From Chitinophaga pinensis (lineage in GTDB: Bacteria; Bacteroidota; Bacteroidia; Chitinophagales; Chitinophagaceae): 64,000 nucleotides of DNA. Both the position numbers and the translations under genes were made by a program. This document shows positions 27,588-36,700 of the stretch, one piece after another (position 1 is the stretch's first letter; each line of letters starts with the position of its first letter). The notes under the pieces were generated by a model. The model was not told where the DNA came from. It worked only from the letters and a program-made list of their open reading frames with translations, and made no database searches. The stretch lies in NCBI GenBank assembly GCA_902167325.1, contig LR632930.1:5022001-5086000 (forward strand), given 5' to 3'.

Positions 27588-28070
27588 ATGGAACAACCTG
27601 TGAAATCACTTATCCTCAGATACACATTGTTATTGTTAGCAACCATGCTCATCAAATGGTGGGTATTCTTCTTCTCTCCGTGGGACATTCCTGTGCATAT
27701 CCCTTCCACCCCATTGAATATACATGGACTGGCCTTAATTACAACTACGGTAGCCATCTTCATATTTTTTCAACGTACTCTGCTGAAGCGGTTACCCGGA
27801 ACTGCCATATGGCAGCTAACGTTTTGGTCAACGCTTAGCTTTCTGCTGGCAGAAGCAGTGTTTCAGTCTATAAGGGTGTTCACGCTGACTAACACCACGA
27901 CAGTCGAGAAAGCGCAGTTCTTCCTGCGGGGTACGTTTATTACATCCCTGTTCGCGGCTGTGATGGCTTTCCTCACTGCCTTTCAGCTCAAAACGAAGAA
28001 AACGGGGCAGTTATGGCTGTTGATCTTTGGTTTCCTTATTGTCGCTTACATTATCAACTCTGTGATCTAG
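27588..28070 (+). CDS. Small four-helix integral membrane protein, unknown function
   Basis: 160 residues with four clear membrane helices: about 10-29, 46-61, 78-94 and 114-132, with a fifth short one at the C-terminus (LWLLIFGFLIVAYIINSVI). No charged catalytic residues or known motif; I do not recognise the family. A TTACTTTC sequence just upstream resembles the -7 box. It lies 44 bp before the GH43 gene, which has its own exact promoter box, so the two are probably separate units. Confidence 0.7.
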   Translation: MEQPVKSLILRYTLLLLATMLIKWWVFFFSPWDIPVHIPSTPLNIHGLALITTTVAIFIFFQRTLLKRLPGTAIWQLTFWSTLSFLLAEAVFQSIRVFTLTNTTTVEKAQFFLRGTFITSLFAAVMAFLTAFQLKTKKTGQLWLLIFGFLIVAYIINSVI

Positions 28071-28074
28071 CTAT

Positions 28075-28082
28075 TATATTTG
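28075..28082 (+). promoter_or_regulatory. -7 promoter box of the GH43 gene
   Basis: TATATTTG, an exact TAnnTTTG match, 32 bases before the ATG at 28115 and directly after the stop of the preceding gene. Confidence 0.5.
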
Positions 28083-28114
28083 ATCCATCATTCCACGTAA
28101 ATACTATTCATTAC

Positions 28115-29251
28115 ATGAAACGGATGCTCATTGCTTCAATAGGATGCCTCATGCTCACGGCTGCCCTGTCATCCTCCCAAACCTTCGCACAATCCCGCAC
28201 CTACCAGAACCCGCTGCCCGTGGAGTTTGGCGACCCGTATGTGCTGCAGGTGAAAGGCGATAAATACTACATGTACGGCACCGGTGGCGCCAGGAACGGA
28301 TTTGCCGCCTACTCCTCCACTGACCTCGTACACTGGAAAAACGAAGGACAGGTATACCATTCCAATAACCCCAACGGCTGGAGCGACTCCACCGCCGCAT
28401 GGGGCGGGGCCTACTGGGCACCTGAAGTATATGCCCACAACGGGAAGTATTATATGTTCTACAGCGCCCAGTGGAAAGTAAACCCTACGAAAGAAGTGGA
28501 AAACTTCCGCATTGGCGTAGCCGTGGCAGACAAGCCCACCGGTCCGTTCATTGACCTGCTTACCCGACCCGTATTCGACCCCGGCTACCCCATCATTGAT
28601 GCCAATGTATTGTTCGATAAAAATGGTAAACTATACCTCTACTACTCCCGCTGCTGCTATAAACACCCCGTGGAAAGCGAGGTATCGGCATGGGCTAAGG
28701 AAAAAGGATGGTTTGATGTGATAGAAGAAAGCTGGGTATACGGCGTAGAACTGAAGCCCGACTTTAGCGGGGTGATCGGCGAACCGGTACTGCAGCTACG
28801 TCCACCCGTTAAAATGGATGATAAACAGGCCGAATGGGAAAGCCGCTCAGTTACCAGCAAGGAAGTAAACCGCAGATGGACAGAAGGCTCCGTAGCCTTC
28901 CGCAAAGGCGGTACCTACTATATGATGTACTCCGCCAATTACTTCGGTGGTAAGAATTACGCGGTGGGTTACGCCACATCAAAAAGTCCGCTCGGCCCGT
29001 TTACCAAGGCAGCCAATAATCCCGTACTACAGAAGAACGTGGAGCAGGGAGGTGTGGTAACAGGCACCGGGCATAACAGCATTACTTACTCGCCCAACGG
29101 GAAGGAAATGCTCTGCGTGTACCACGCCAGAACCACCGCTACCGGAGATCAGCGGGTAGTGTTTATAGATCGGATGAAGGTGCTGAAGAACGGGCAGCTG
29201 GTGGTAGATGGCCCCAAAACTACCCCGCAGGCCATACCGGGCAGTAAATAA
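28115..29251 (+). CDS. Glycoside hydrolase family 43 protein, secreted
   Basis: 378 residues from the ATG at 28115; the longer frame upstream overlaps the preceding gene and lacks a signal. Signal peptide about 1-25 (MLTAALSSSQTFAQS). It is a five-bladed propeller with the three GH43 acids in order: base Asp40 (EFGDPYVL), pKa-modulator Asp162 (IIDANVLFD) and acid Glu257 (WTEGSVAF). GH43 enzymes remove arabinofuranosyl or xylosyl units, or cut arabinan or galactan. Only the catalytic domain is present, with no C-terminal binding module. No SusC/SusD pair is adjacent, so it acts outside a classical utilisation locus here. Confidence 0.92.
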   Translation: MKRMLIASIGCLMLTAALSSSQTFAQSRTYQNPLPVEFGDPYVLQVKGDKYYMYGTGGARNGFAAYSSTDLVHWKNEGQVYHSNNPNGWSDSTAAWGGAYWAPEVYAHNGKYYMFYSAQWKVNPTKEVENFRIGVAVADKPTGPFIDLLTRPVFDPGYPIIDANVLFDKNGKLYLYYSRCCYKHPVESEVSAWAKEKGWFDVIEESWVYGVELKPDFSGVIGEPVLQLRPPVKMDDKQAEWESRSVTSKEVNRRWTEGSVAFRKGGTYYMMYSANYFGGKNYAVGYATSKSPLGPFTKAANNPVLQKNVEQGGVVTGTGHNSITYSPNGKEMLCVYHARTTATGDQRVVFIDRMKVLKNGQLVVDGPKTTPQAIPGSK

Positions 29252-29272
29252 CGAAAGTCTTATCTTCGAACG

Positions 29273-30043
29273 ATGAAAATAGCCACCTATAATGTGAACG
29301 GCGTGAATGGCCGGTTGCCCGTTTTACTGCAATGGCTGAAAGAAAGCGCACCCGATGTTGTTTGTCTGCAGGAACTGAAAGCCCCTGAAGAGAAATTCCC
29401 CCTGCAGGCTATACAGGATGCAGGATATCATGCTATCTGGCACGGACAAAAGAGCTGGAACGGCGTTGCCATCCTCTCCCGCCATGGCATACCTAAAGAG
29501 GTGACACGCGTACTACCCGGTGATCCGGAAGATCTGCACAGCCGTTATATTGAAGCGGAAGTGGAAGGCATTACCCTCGGTTGCCTGTACCTCCCCAACG
29601 GCAACCCGGCCCCCGGCCCTAAGTTCGATTATAAGCTGAAGTGGTTTGAGCGCTTCACCCTGCATGCCGCAGAGCTGTTTGCATCTGGCAAGCCCGTAGT
29701 GCTGGCGGGAGATTATAACGTTATTCCTACCGGCAAGGATGTATATAAACCGGAACGCTGGGTGAACGATGCACTTTTCCTCCCGGAAACACGCACAGCG
29801 TTTGAAGGACTCCTCTCTCAGGGCTGGACGGACGCCCTCCGTAAACTATACCCCGACGAAACCATCTATACCTTCTGGGACTATTTCCGGGATGCCTTTG
29901 GACGGAATGCCGGCCTGCGCATCGATCACTTCCTGCTGAACCCGCTCACAGAAAAGCGGCTCACGGCCGCAGGCGTGGATAAATACGTGCGTGGCTGGGA
30001 GAAGTCCAGCGATCATGCACCGGTATGGATAGAACTCAAATAA
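29273..30043 (+). CDS. xth: Exodeoxyribonuclease III
   Basis: 256 residues, full length for the Xth/ExoA group of the endonuclease/exonuclease/phosphatase fold. Motifs in order: KIATYNVNGVNGR (catalytic Asn), VVCLQELKAPEEKFP (metal-binding Glu), VVLAGDYNVIPTGKD, RIDHFLLN and the terminal SSDHAPVWIELK with the catalytic Asp-His. It removes nucleotides from 3' ends and cuts at abasic sites in base excision repair. A near promoter box TATCTTCG (29261-29268) sits only four bases before the ATG, so the mRNA may be almost leaderless. Confidence 0.95.
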   Translation: MKIATYNVNGVNGRLPVLLQWLKESAPDVVCLQELKAPEEKFPLQAIQDAGYHAIWHGQKSWNGVAILSRHGIPKEVTRVLPGDPEDLHSRYIEAEVEGITLGCLYLPNGNPAPGPKFDYKLKWFERFTLHAAELFASGKPVVLAGDYNVIPTGKDVYKPERWVNDALFLPETRTAFEGLLSQGWTDALRKLYPDETIYTFWDYFRDAFGRNAGLRIDHFLLNPLTEKRLTAAGVDKYVRGWEKSSDHAPVWIELK

Positions 30044-30048
30044 GAGGC

Positions 30049-30783
30049 TTAAAAATACTTCTCCATCGTTAGACCATAATTCATAAACAGGTTCTCCCGC
30101 TCGGTGCGGTTGATCTTATTATAGTTCAATGCTGCCGTTATAGCCAGCCATGAACGTAGTTTGATGGACAGGGAGTTGGTGCTTTTAAGAATGTGATCAT
30201 CAAAGTACCGGAGCGACTGCTGGTAATAGTGCGCACCTTCCAGCACAATTATCTTACTGATGGTGAATTTGTAATACATCCGGAAGGAGTTCCGGAAAGT
30301 GTGGTATACATCGGGGATGGTATCTTTCAGGAGCAGATCGTTCTTTTCGTAGAGGATACCATTGCTAAGGTTCAGAAGGGCCGCCGGCTGGCTGACAAGG
30401 TTGTATGCCGCCCCCAGTCCGCCCTGGAACTGGTCGTTCACTTTAAGTGATTTGCTTTTGAGGTAGCTGGTGAGGCCCCAGTAGTAGAAGCGCCTGTTAT
30501 CGCCCTGATAGAGATTGAAGTTAAGCGAAGCGGAAAAATCACTGTTGGTGAGGGCGCTGTTCTGCTTTCCGTAAATGTATCCTGCATCTGCATTCAGCAC
30601 CATCTTTTGCTTACTGACTTTAAAAGCCATATAGTTATTCAATAAATATGACGATCCGTCCTGCGTGCGGTTCACTGAACCTGTGGAAGCGTATTTGACA
30701 TAATAGTGCACTGAATCGGAAAACTGCGCACCGGCATGTAAGGCCGGTATCATCCCCCAAATAATCAATCCGAACATTTTCAT
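30049..30783 (-). CDS. DUF481 family outer-membrane beta-barrel protein
   Basis: 244 residues with a signal peptide (LIIWGMIPALHAGA). The rest is alternating amphipathic beta-strands with aromatic girdles (GNRRFYYWGLTSYLKSKS-like segments, about 94-111) and an aromatic C-terminal residue (LTMEKYF), as expected for an outer-membrane barrel. DUF481 proteins include salt-induced outer-membrane proteins; their function is unclear. Its tail faces the exonuclease III gene, 5 bp apart, and it is divergent from the DUF6463 gene. Confidence 0.75.
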   Translation of the reverse strand: MKMFGLIIWGMIPALHAGAQFSDSVHYYVKYASTGSVNRTQDGSSYLLNNYMAFKVSKQKMVLNADAGYIYGKQNSALTNSDFSASLNFNLYQGDNRRFYYWGLTSYLKSKSLKVNDQFQGGLGAAYNLVSQPAALLNLSNGILYEKNDLLLKDTIPDVYHTFRNSFRMYYKFTISKIIVLEGAHYYQQSLRYFDDHILKSTNSLSIKLRSWLAITAALNYNKINRTERENLFMNYGLTMEKYF

Positions 30784-30845
30784 GCCCCTGCGGGCCGCAA
30801 TTTACGTGCCGGACGATAATGGGTGCTTCAACAATGCCATTCGCC

Positions 30846-30853
30846 TATCTTTG
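30846..30853 (+). promoter_or_regulatory. -7 promoter box of the DUF6463 gene
   Basis: TATCTTTG, an exact TAnnTTTG match 15 bases before the ATG at 30869. It supports this start over an upstream in-frame ATG at 30782. Confidence 0.55.
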
Positions 30854-30868
30854 CCAAAACCCAATGCC

Positions 30869-31285
30869 ATGTCCACCCCCGCCCGCATTACGCTCTCACA
30901 GAAGATAACGGCTCCCGTCATCATATTCACCTCCATCGTTCACCTGGTTTACGGATACTGGATCAACCGCCATTTAGCCATTGCCATGTGGGAGGAAGGT
31001 CTGGTGAATACCGCCCCTGTATCACCGGAGCGGCTCCTTTTCCTGTGGTTTGAATTAGCCGGGTTACTCATGCTGTTTGCAGGGATGTTCCTGTATCATT
31101 TTACAAACAGGCAGGGGCAAACGGTGCCTGCCATGTTTGGCTGGTTCCTGCTCATCATTGCTGCCATCGGTTGTCTGTTCGAGACTGAAACGGGTTTTTA
31201 CATATTCTTCCCATTAGGGATAATGATTGTTCTGGCAGCCCGCCGGCATATGCGGCAGGTCAGCCCTCGTTCTTCATTTTCATAG
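30869..31285 (+). CDS. DUF6463-like small membrane protein
   Basis: 138 residues from 30869, with four membrane helices: about 14-32 (APVIIFTSIVHLVYGY), 57-76, 89-107 and 110-125. The HLVYG segment in helix 1 and the W-E segment after it fit the DUF6463 family, which has no known function. The 15-bp gap to an exact -7 box decides the start. It is a single gene with a nested hairpin behind it. Confidence 0.65.
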   Translation: MSTPARITLSQKITAPVIIFTSIVHLVYGYWINRHLAIAMWEEGLVNTAPVSPERLLFLWFELAGLLMLFAGMFLYHFTNRQGQTVPAMFGWFLLIIAAIGCLFETETGFYIFFPLGIMIVLAARRHMRQVSPRSSFS

Positions 31286-31311
31286 CGTCAATTCAGAAAA
31301 TTCCGCCCGCT

Positions 31312-31360
31312 GCAACACTGGAACCGGCAGATTTTACCTGCCGGCTTAACAAAGTGTTGC
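31312..31360. repeat. Nested inverted repeat after the DUF6463 gene
   Basis: Outer arms GCAACACT (31312-31319) and AGTGTTGC (31353-31360) enclose inner arms CCGGCAG (31324-31330) and CTGCCGG (31338-31344). No T-run follows, so it is not a classical terminator; it may form an RNA structure at the transcript end. Confidence 0.45.
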
Positions 31361-31458
31361 AATTGCTGTTATTACTCAGTGTTTAATTGATACCTCAGTA
31401 TCTAACATGAACCCCAATACTTTCATACGTATCACCATTCACCTAAAAATATCTTTAT

Positions 31459-32154
31459 ATGTCAAACAAAAACCTAACAATCATCCTCGTACACGGGGCC
31501 TGGGGGGATGGCTCTCACTGGCAGCATGTGATTCCCCCCTTGCATAAAGCCGGGTACAAAGTCAGAAGTGTGCAGAATCCTTTAACCTCGCTGGCGGATG
31601 ACATCAGCAAAACCAACGATCTGATAGATGCACAGGAGGGTAAAGTGTTATTAGTGGGGCACTCATACGGTGGTGCCGTGATTTCCGGGGCGGGTAATCA
31701 TGAAAAGGTGGCAGGTTTGGTGTATATAGCCGCTTTTGCGCCGGATAAGGGCGACAGTTTGGGTGGCATTTTCTCCCGCCGTGAGCAACCTTCGGGGGGA
31801 GCCGCTATTTACCCTGATGCCAAAGGTTTCCTCTGGATTAAATATGACGCCTTTCACGCCTCTTTCTGCCAGGATCTGGGGGATGATGAAGCATTGGTGA
31901 TGTCTCTATCCCAAAAGCCCATAAACGGGCGTTGCTTCGGGGATGAGGCGGGCGCACCGGCATGGCAGCACAAGCCCAGCTGGTACCAGGTATCAGATCA
32001 GGACCATATGATCCCCCCGGTAACGCAGCAGGAAATGGCGGATCATATTAAAGCGAAGAAGATTATTCACCTGGATGCCAGCCATGCCTCCCTGGCGTCT
32101 CGTGCGAAGGAGGTAGTGGAGCTGATACTGGAAGCGGCCAAGGCGGTGGAGTGA
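31459..32154 (+). CDS. Alpha/beta hydrolase
   Basis: 231 residues, cytosolic, compact alpha/beta hydrolase without a lid of notable size. The oxyanion motif ILVHGAWGDGSHWQHV (about 9-24), nucleophile elbow VGHSYGG (Ser69), acid in the VSDQDHMIPP loop and His in LDASHASL are all visible. It resembles esterases of the salicylate/methylesterase and C-C hydrolase group often found near stress genes; substrate unknown. It is a single gene with its own terminator. Confidence 0.88.
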   Translation: MSNKNLTIILVHGAWGDGSHWQHVIPPLHKAGYKVRSVQNPLTSLADDISKTNDLIDAQEGKVLLVGHSYGGAVISGAGNHEKVAGLVYIAAFAPDKGDSLGGIFSRREQPSGGAAIYPDAKGFLWIKYDAFHASFCQDLGDDEALVMSLSQKPINGRCFGDEAGAPAWQHKPSWYQVSDQDHMIPPVTQQEMADHIKAKKIIHLDASHASLASRAKEVVELILEAAKAVE

Positions 32155-32180
32155 TTTTTTAAAATGCTAAACATTTAATT

Positions 32181-32217
32181 AGCCGTGCAGGTCTACCGAT
32201 TTGCACGGTTATTTTTT
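32181..32217 (+). terminator. Terminator of the alpha/beta hydrolase gene
   Basis: 7-bp stem CCGTGCA / TGCACGG (32183-32189 with 32202-32208) followed by TTATTTTTT, 27 bases after the stop codon. Confidence 0.82.
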
Positions 32218-32374
32218 GGGCAAAGGAGTTTAGCAAGTAACAGAAACAGCTCCCTTATTTCTACATTCCTGAATAGAAATATTTTGGGGATATGGGCGAT
32301 GTACGATCCCTGCCACCCTGCCGGGCAGCTTTTAAAAAGTTTCCGTTATATTTATACCATTCGAGGCGACCTGC

Positions 32375-33712
32375 ATGTTACTACACCTACACACACGCCA
32401 TACTCCTGCGAACCCGGTTCTTATTGCCCTGGCATTGTTTTGCTGTGCCATGGCCGCCTGCCGGGATGAACCCCCGCCTGCTAATCCGCGTAAAGTTTAT
32501 ATCGGCCAATCCGAGGGCCGCTACACCATTTTCAGGGATGGCCGTCCATTCATTATCAAAGGTGCGGCAGGGTCCGGACAGCTGCAGGAATTGAAAGATG
32601 CCGGCGGCAACACCATGCGCATATGGGATACCGTTCAACTCGGGGCTATGCTGGATGAAGCACAGGCAGCGGGCATCGCGGTCATTGCCGGGCTATCCAT
32701 CCCGGTCAGCGAATCACTTGATTTTTACCGGGATACTACCGCCGTATCCGCCCTTTGCCTCGCATATGAACAGGTTGTGGAACGTTACAAAAATCATCCA
32801 GCCCTGTTGATGTGGTGCCTTGGCAACGAAGTGGATTTCCCCTACAGGCCCCGCTTCCGTCCTTTTTACAAAGCCTACAACCGCCTGCTGGATATGATCC
32901 ATGACCGTGACCCCGACCATCCCGTTACCACCACCCTCATCAATTTCAACCGGCGCAACATTTACAATCTCCGCTGGAAAGTGCCGCAGCTGGACCTGAT
33001 CTCCCTGAACATATTCGGGGAATTACAGAACCTGCGCAGCGACCTACGGAAATTCTCCTGGTTCTGGAACGGGCCGTTCCTGATTACCGAATGGGGCATC
33101 AACGGACCATGGGAAACCGAAACCACCGCATGGGGCGCTCCCGTTGAAAGCACCAGCAACAAAAAAGCAGAACAATATTTACAGCGATATACGGACTATA
33201 TGCCCGTTAACGACCCCCGCTTCCTCGGTGCCTGTGTTTTCTACTGGGGGCAAAAGCAGGAAGTGACACATACCTGGTTCAGCCTGTTCACCCCAAACAG
33301 AAAAGCTTCAGCCTCAGCGCAAGCCATGCAATATATCTGGACGGGGCAGCGGCCCGCACATCAGGCTCCCGCATTCCAATACATGCTGTTGGAAGGTAAA
33401 GGTCCGGGAGATAACATTTTGCTCAGTCCGGGTACCATTCATACCGCAAAACTGCTGCTGGAAAGCCCTGACAGCGATTCCCTCCGGTTTGAATGGGAAG
33501 TGCTGCCGGAAGACTGGTTCATCCGTTTCCGTTACGACGTGAACCCGCAGAAGCCACCCGTACAGGACAGCCTCCTACTTTCCCATGAAGGCACTATGGC
33601 CCGCTTCCGTGCCCCATCGCGGGAGGGACCATACCGTATATTTGTGACCGCATATGATGCATATGGAAATTTTGCTTCCACCAATACACCGTTTTATGTG
33701 ATTGCCCCATGA
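32375..33712 (+). CDS. GH2-like TIM-barrel lipoprotein with C-terminal Ig-like domain
   Basis: 445 residues. The lipoprotein signal ends MAAC (Cys29). A TIM barrel of the GH2/GH5-like clan follows (about 40-325): GGNTMRIWDT (about 77-86), MWCLGNEVD with the expected acid/base Glu152, and LITEWGING with the expected nucleophile Glu239. The last ~110 residues form an Ig-like domain (WEVLPEDWFIRFRYDVN). It should cut or trim a beta-linked glycan at the envelope. It overlaps the next gene by 4 bases (ATGA), which implies translational coupling to the GT2-GH26 fusion. A near promoter box TATATTTA lies at 32347-32354. Confidence 0.8.
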   Translation: MLLHLHTRHTPANPVLIALALFCCAMAACRDEPPPANPRKVYIGQSEGRYTIFRDGRPFIIKGAAGSGQLQELKDAGGNTMRIWDTVQLGAMLDEAQAAGIAVIAGLSIPVSESLDFYRDTTAVSALCLAYEQVVERYKNHPALLMWCLGNEVDFPYRPRFRPFYKAYNRLLDMIHDRDPDHPVTTTLINFNRRNIYNLRWKVPQLDLISLNIFGELQNLRSDLRKFSWFWNGPFLITEWGINGPWETETTAWGAPVESTSNKKAEQYLQRYTDYMPVNDPRFLGACVFYWGQKQEVTHTWFSLFTPNRKASASAQAMQYIWTGQRPAHQAPAFQYMLLEGKGPGDNILLSPGTIHTAKLLLESPDSDSLRFEWEVLPEDWFIRFRYDVNPQKPPVQDSLLLSHEGTMARFRAPSREGPYRIFVTAYDAYGNFASTNTPFYVIAP

Positions 33713-36700
33713 AGGAACAACTGGAACCGGTTACACCCCCATCGCGGCGGGAACTGTTTACGCTCAGGCTCATGATCCTGCTGGGAACCGCCAGCATAGG
33801 ACTGCTGCTGTTCGTGCTGTTCGGGCGCACGCAGATCGGTTATGCTCCGTTCTATTGGGTACTGATGGGGGGGATCACTTTCAACTGTCTGGCCATCCTG
33901 CATGAATGGTACCATTATGCCGCTATCCGCATCCCCCCAGCACCCGATCCGCATCATCCCTTCACGGTAGATGTGCTCACTACTTACTTTCCCGGCGAGC
34001 CGTATGAAATGATCGTGGAGACGCTTACTGCTGTGAGAGCCATGACCTATCCGCATACTGCCTGGCTGTGCGACGAAGCGGATGATCCTTATCTCCGCGA
34101 AGTTTGTGCACGCCTCGGCGTGCGGCATGTGACCCGAACAAACCGCAAAGATGCTAAGGCAGGTAATATCAATAATGCCCTTCAGTATGCCACAGGTGAA
34201 CTGTGTGTGATCCTGGACCCCGACCATGTGCCCTCACCGGAATTCCTCGATGCCGTGGTGCATCACTTCAATGAACCCGAAATTGGCTTCGTCCAGATTG
34301 TGCAGGCATACAGCAACCTTGGAGACAGTATCATCGCCAAAGGTGCTGCCCAGCAAACGTTCCAGTTCTACGGCCCTATCATGTGCACCATGAACAGTTA
34401 CGGCACTGTGCTGGCCATCGGCGCCAACTGCACTTTCCGGAGGGCCGCCCTGGATTCCATAGGCGGGCACGCCAGCGGACTGGCGGAAGACATGCACACC
34501 GCCATGCACCTGCACGCCAAAGGCTGGAAATCCCGGTATGTGCCTGCCGTGCTTACCCGCGGACTGGTACCCAATACGCTCTCCGCATATTATGCCCAGC
34601 AACTGAAATGGGCGCGGGGTACCTTTGAGCTGCTGGTTACCTCCTATCCAAAGTTGTTCCCCCGGTTAACCTGGCTGCAACGGCTGCATTATGGCACTAT
34701 TCCGTTGCATTACCTTTCCGGCCTTGTACTGCTCATCAACTTCCTCGTGCCCGTGCTTTCGCTGTTGACGGGGCACATTCCTTTCCGGGCCGACCTCGTG
34801 GAGTTTTCGCTGCTCGCCTTCCCCGCAATTGCTTCTATCGTGCTTATCCGCCATTACGTGCAGCGCTGGGTGATGGAAGAAACCGAACGCGGTTTTCATG
34901 TAGTGGGCGGCCTGCTGTATATCGGTACCTGGTGGATCTACATCCTCGGCTTTGCCTATACCATTGCACGGAAAAAAGTACCCTATCTCCCTACCCCGAA
35001 AGATGACTCCGGGCCGGACGACTGGCGGCTGAACCTTCCCAATATTGCTGTGCTGGTGGCATCGCTGGCTGCCATTGTATATGGACTGTATACTGACTGG
35101 ACCCCCTATTCCCTTTTTATGGCAGGCATAGCAGGCATCAACTGCCTTATCATGGTCTTCAACATCATTGCCAGTCTTCAACTGAGGAATATACCCACGC
35201 GATACGGCTGGGTGAAAACGATGCTGATACTCCCATTGCTGCTTAAAAAACAATTCTGGTTATTCCGTCACATGCACCTGTATTCCGGAATCAGAAAGCT
35301 GGGACTTCCGTTGTTACTGATCGCAATTGCGCTGAGCTGGTACTTTACCACATGGCGGCAGCAGGTCTCCGTCATACAACCGGCTCCAAGGCAGGAAGTT
35401 TTTTATACCGGCGTGTACAATCCTTCGGGCGCGGGCATGCCCCGTATGCAAATTACATCGCTGTACATAGCCTGGGGTAACGGGCCGGAGCACCTCCTGC
35501 CGGATTCACTGGCGGCAGTGTACAACAGCGGCTCCCTGCCCATGATCACCTGGGAACCGTGGACATCCCGCTTCGGGCACAGCATAAACGGGTTGGCGCA
35601 TGAACAAAAAGTAATGTCCCTGATCCCCACCGGCATATTTGATAGTTACCTCGAACGGTTTGCTGACCAGGTAAAAGCATTGAACCGTCCCTTGTTCCTG
35701 CGGTTTGCCCATGAGCCGGATAATCCCGCCTATCCATGGTCGAAGGCCGGTGGTAATTCGCCGGAAGAATTCAGGACTGCATGGAAGTATGTACATGCAC
35801 TGTTCCTCCGCCGCGGCGCTATGAACGCCATCTGGGTTTGGAACCCATGGAAGGCGGCCAATGCTGAAAAATATTTTCCCGGAAGGGAATTCGTGGACTG
35901 GCTGGGCGTCACCATCCTCAACTATGGTCCCGGGCATGGCGGCAAAGAATGGTACTCCTTCGAATCGTTATACACGCCATTTCATAGTCTGCCGCTTTTC
36001 CATTCAGGTCTGCCGGTAATGATAGCGGAAATGGGTTCTGCTTCGGATGCCGGAGATCAGGCCCGCTGGTTCAGCGATGCATTCCGTGCCATCAGCATCC
36101 GTTTCCCGGAAATCCACGCCCAGGTGTTTTTCAATACCGGTTATGACAAAAATGTAACTGCAGGCGATACCGCTCAGTATCTTGACTGGGCTATCCGCCA
36201 ACCAGGGCAATTGCTGACGTCACTGAACAGTTATCCCCGCCTGCAAGGACCGGCCACTTCCGTAACCGCCGCCATCACGCGCACAGCCGGATACGCCCCC
36301 ACCCTGCCTCCCGGCCAGAAATTACCAGACAGCATCCGTGGATTGCGTTACCAGAAAGCTGAAGACTGGTTCAGGAACCGGTATACACTCACGCGTCGGG
36401 AAACCGCCCGTGACCTGCAACAGATGAAGCAATTGGGCGTGAACACGATCCGGCGGTACGGGCCGGGTGTATACGACAGGAATGTGCTGGCGGAAGCAGG
36501 CAATCATGGCATCCATATGCATTATGGTTTCTGGTTGCCGGATGTAACGGATATGGACAGGGATAGTACAGCACTTGCGCAGATGCGGGAAAATATCCTC
36601 CGTACCATCGCCAAACACCGTAGCGATACCGTTATTACGGCATGGCACCTCGGCAACAACGCCTGGCAGCAGCTTGCTATGCATCATTATAAGCCGGCTT

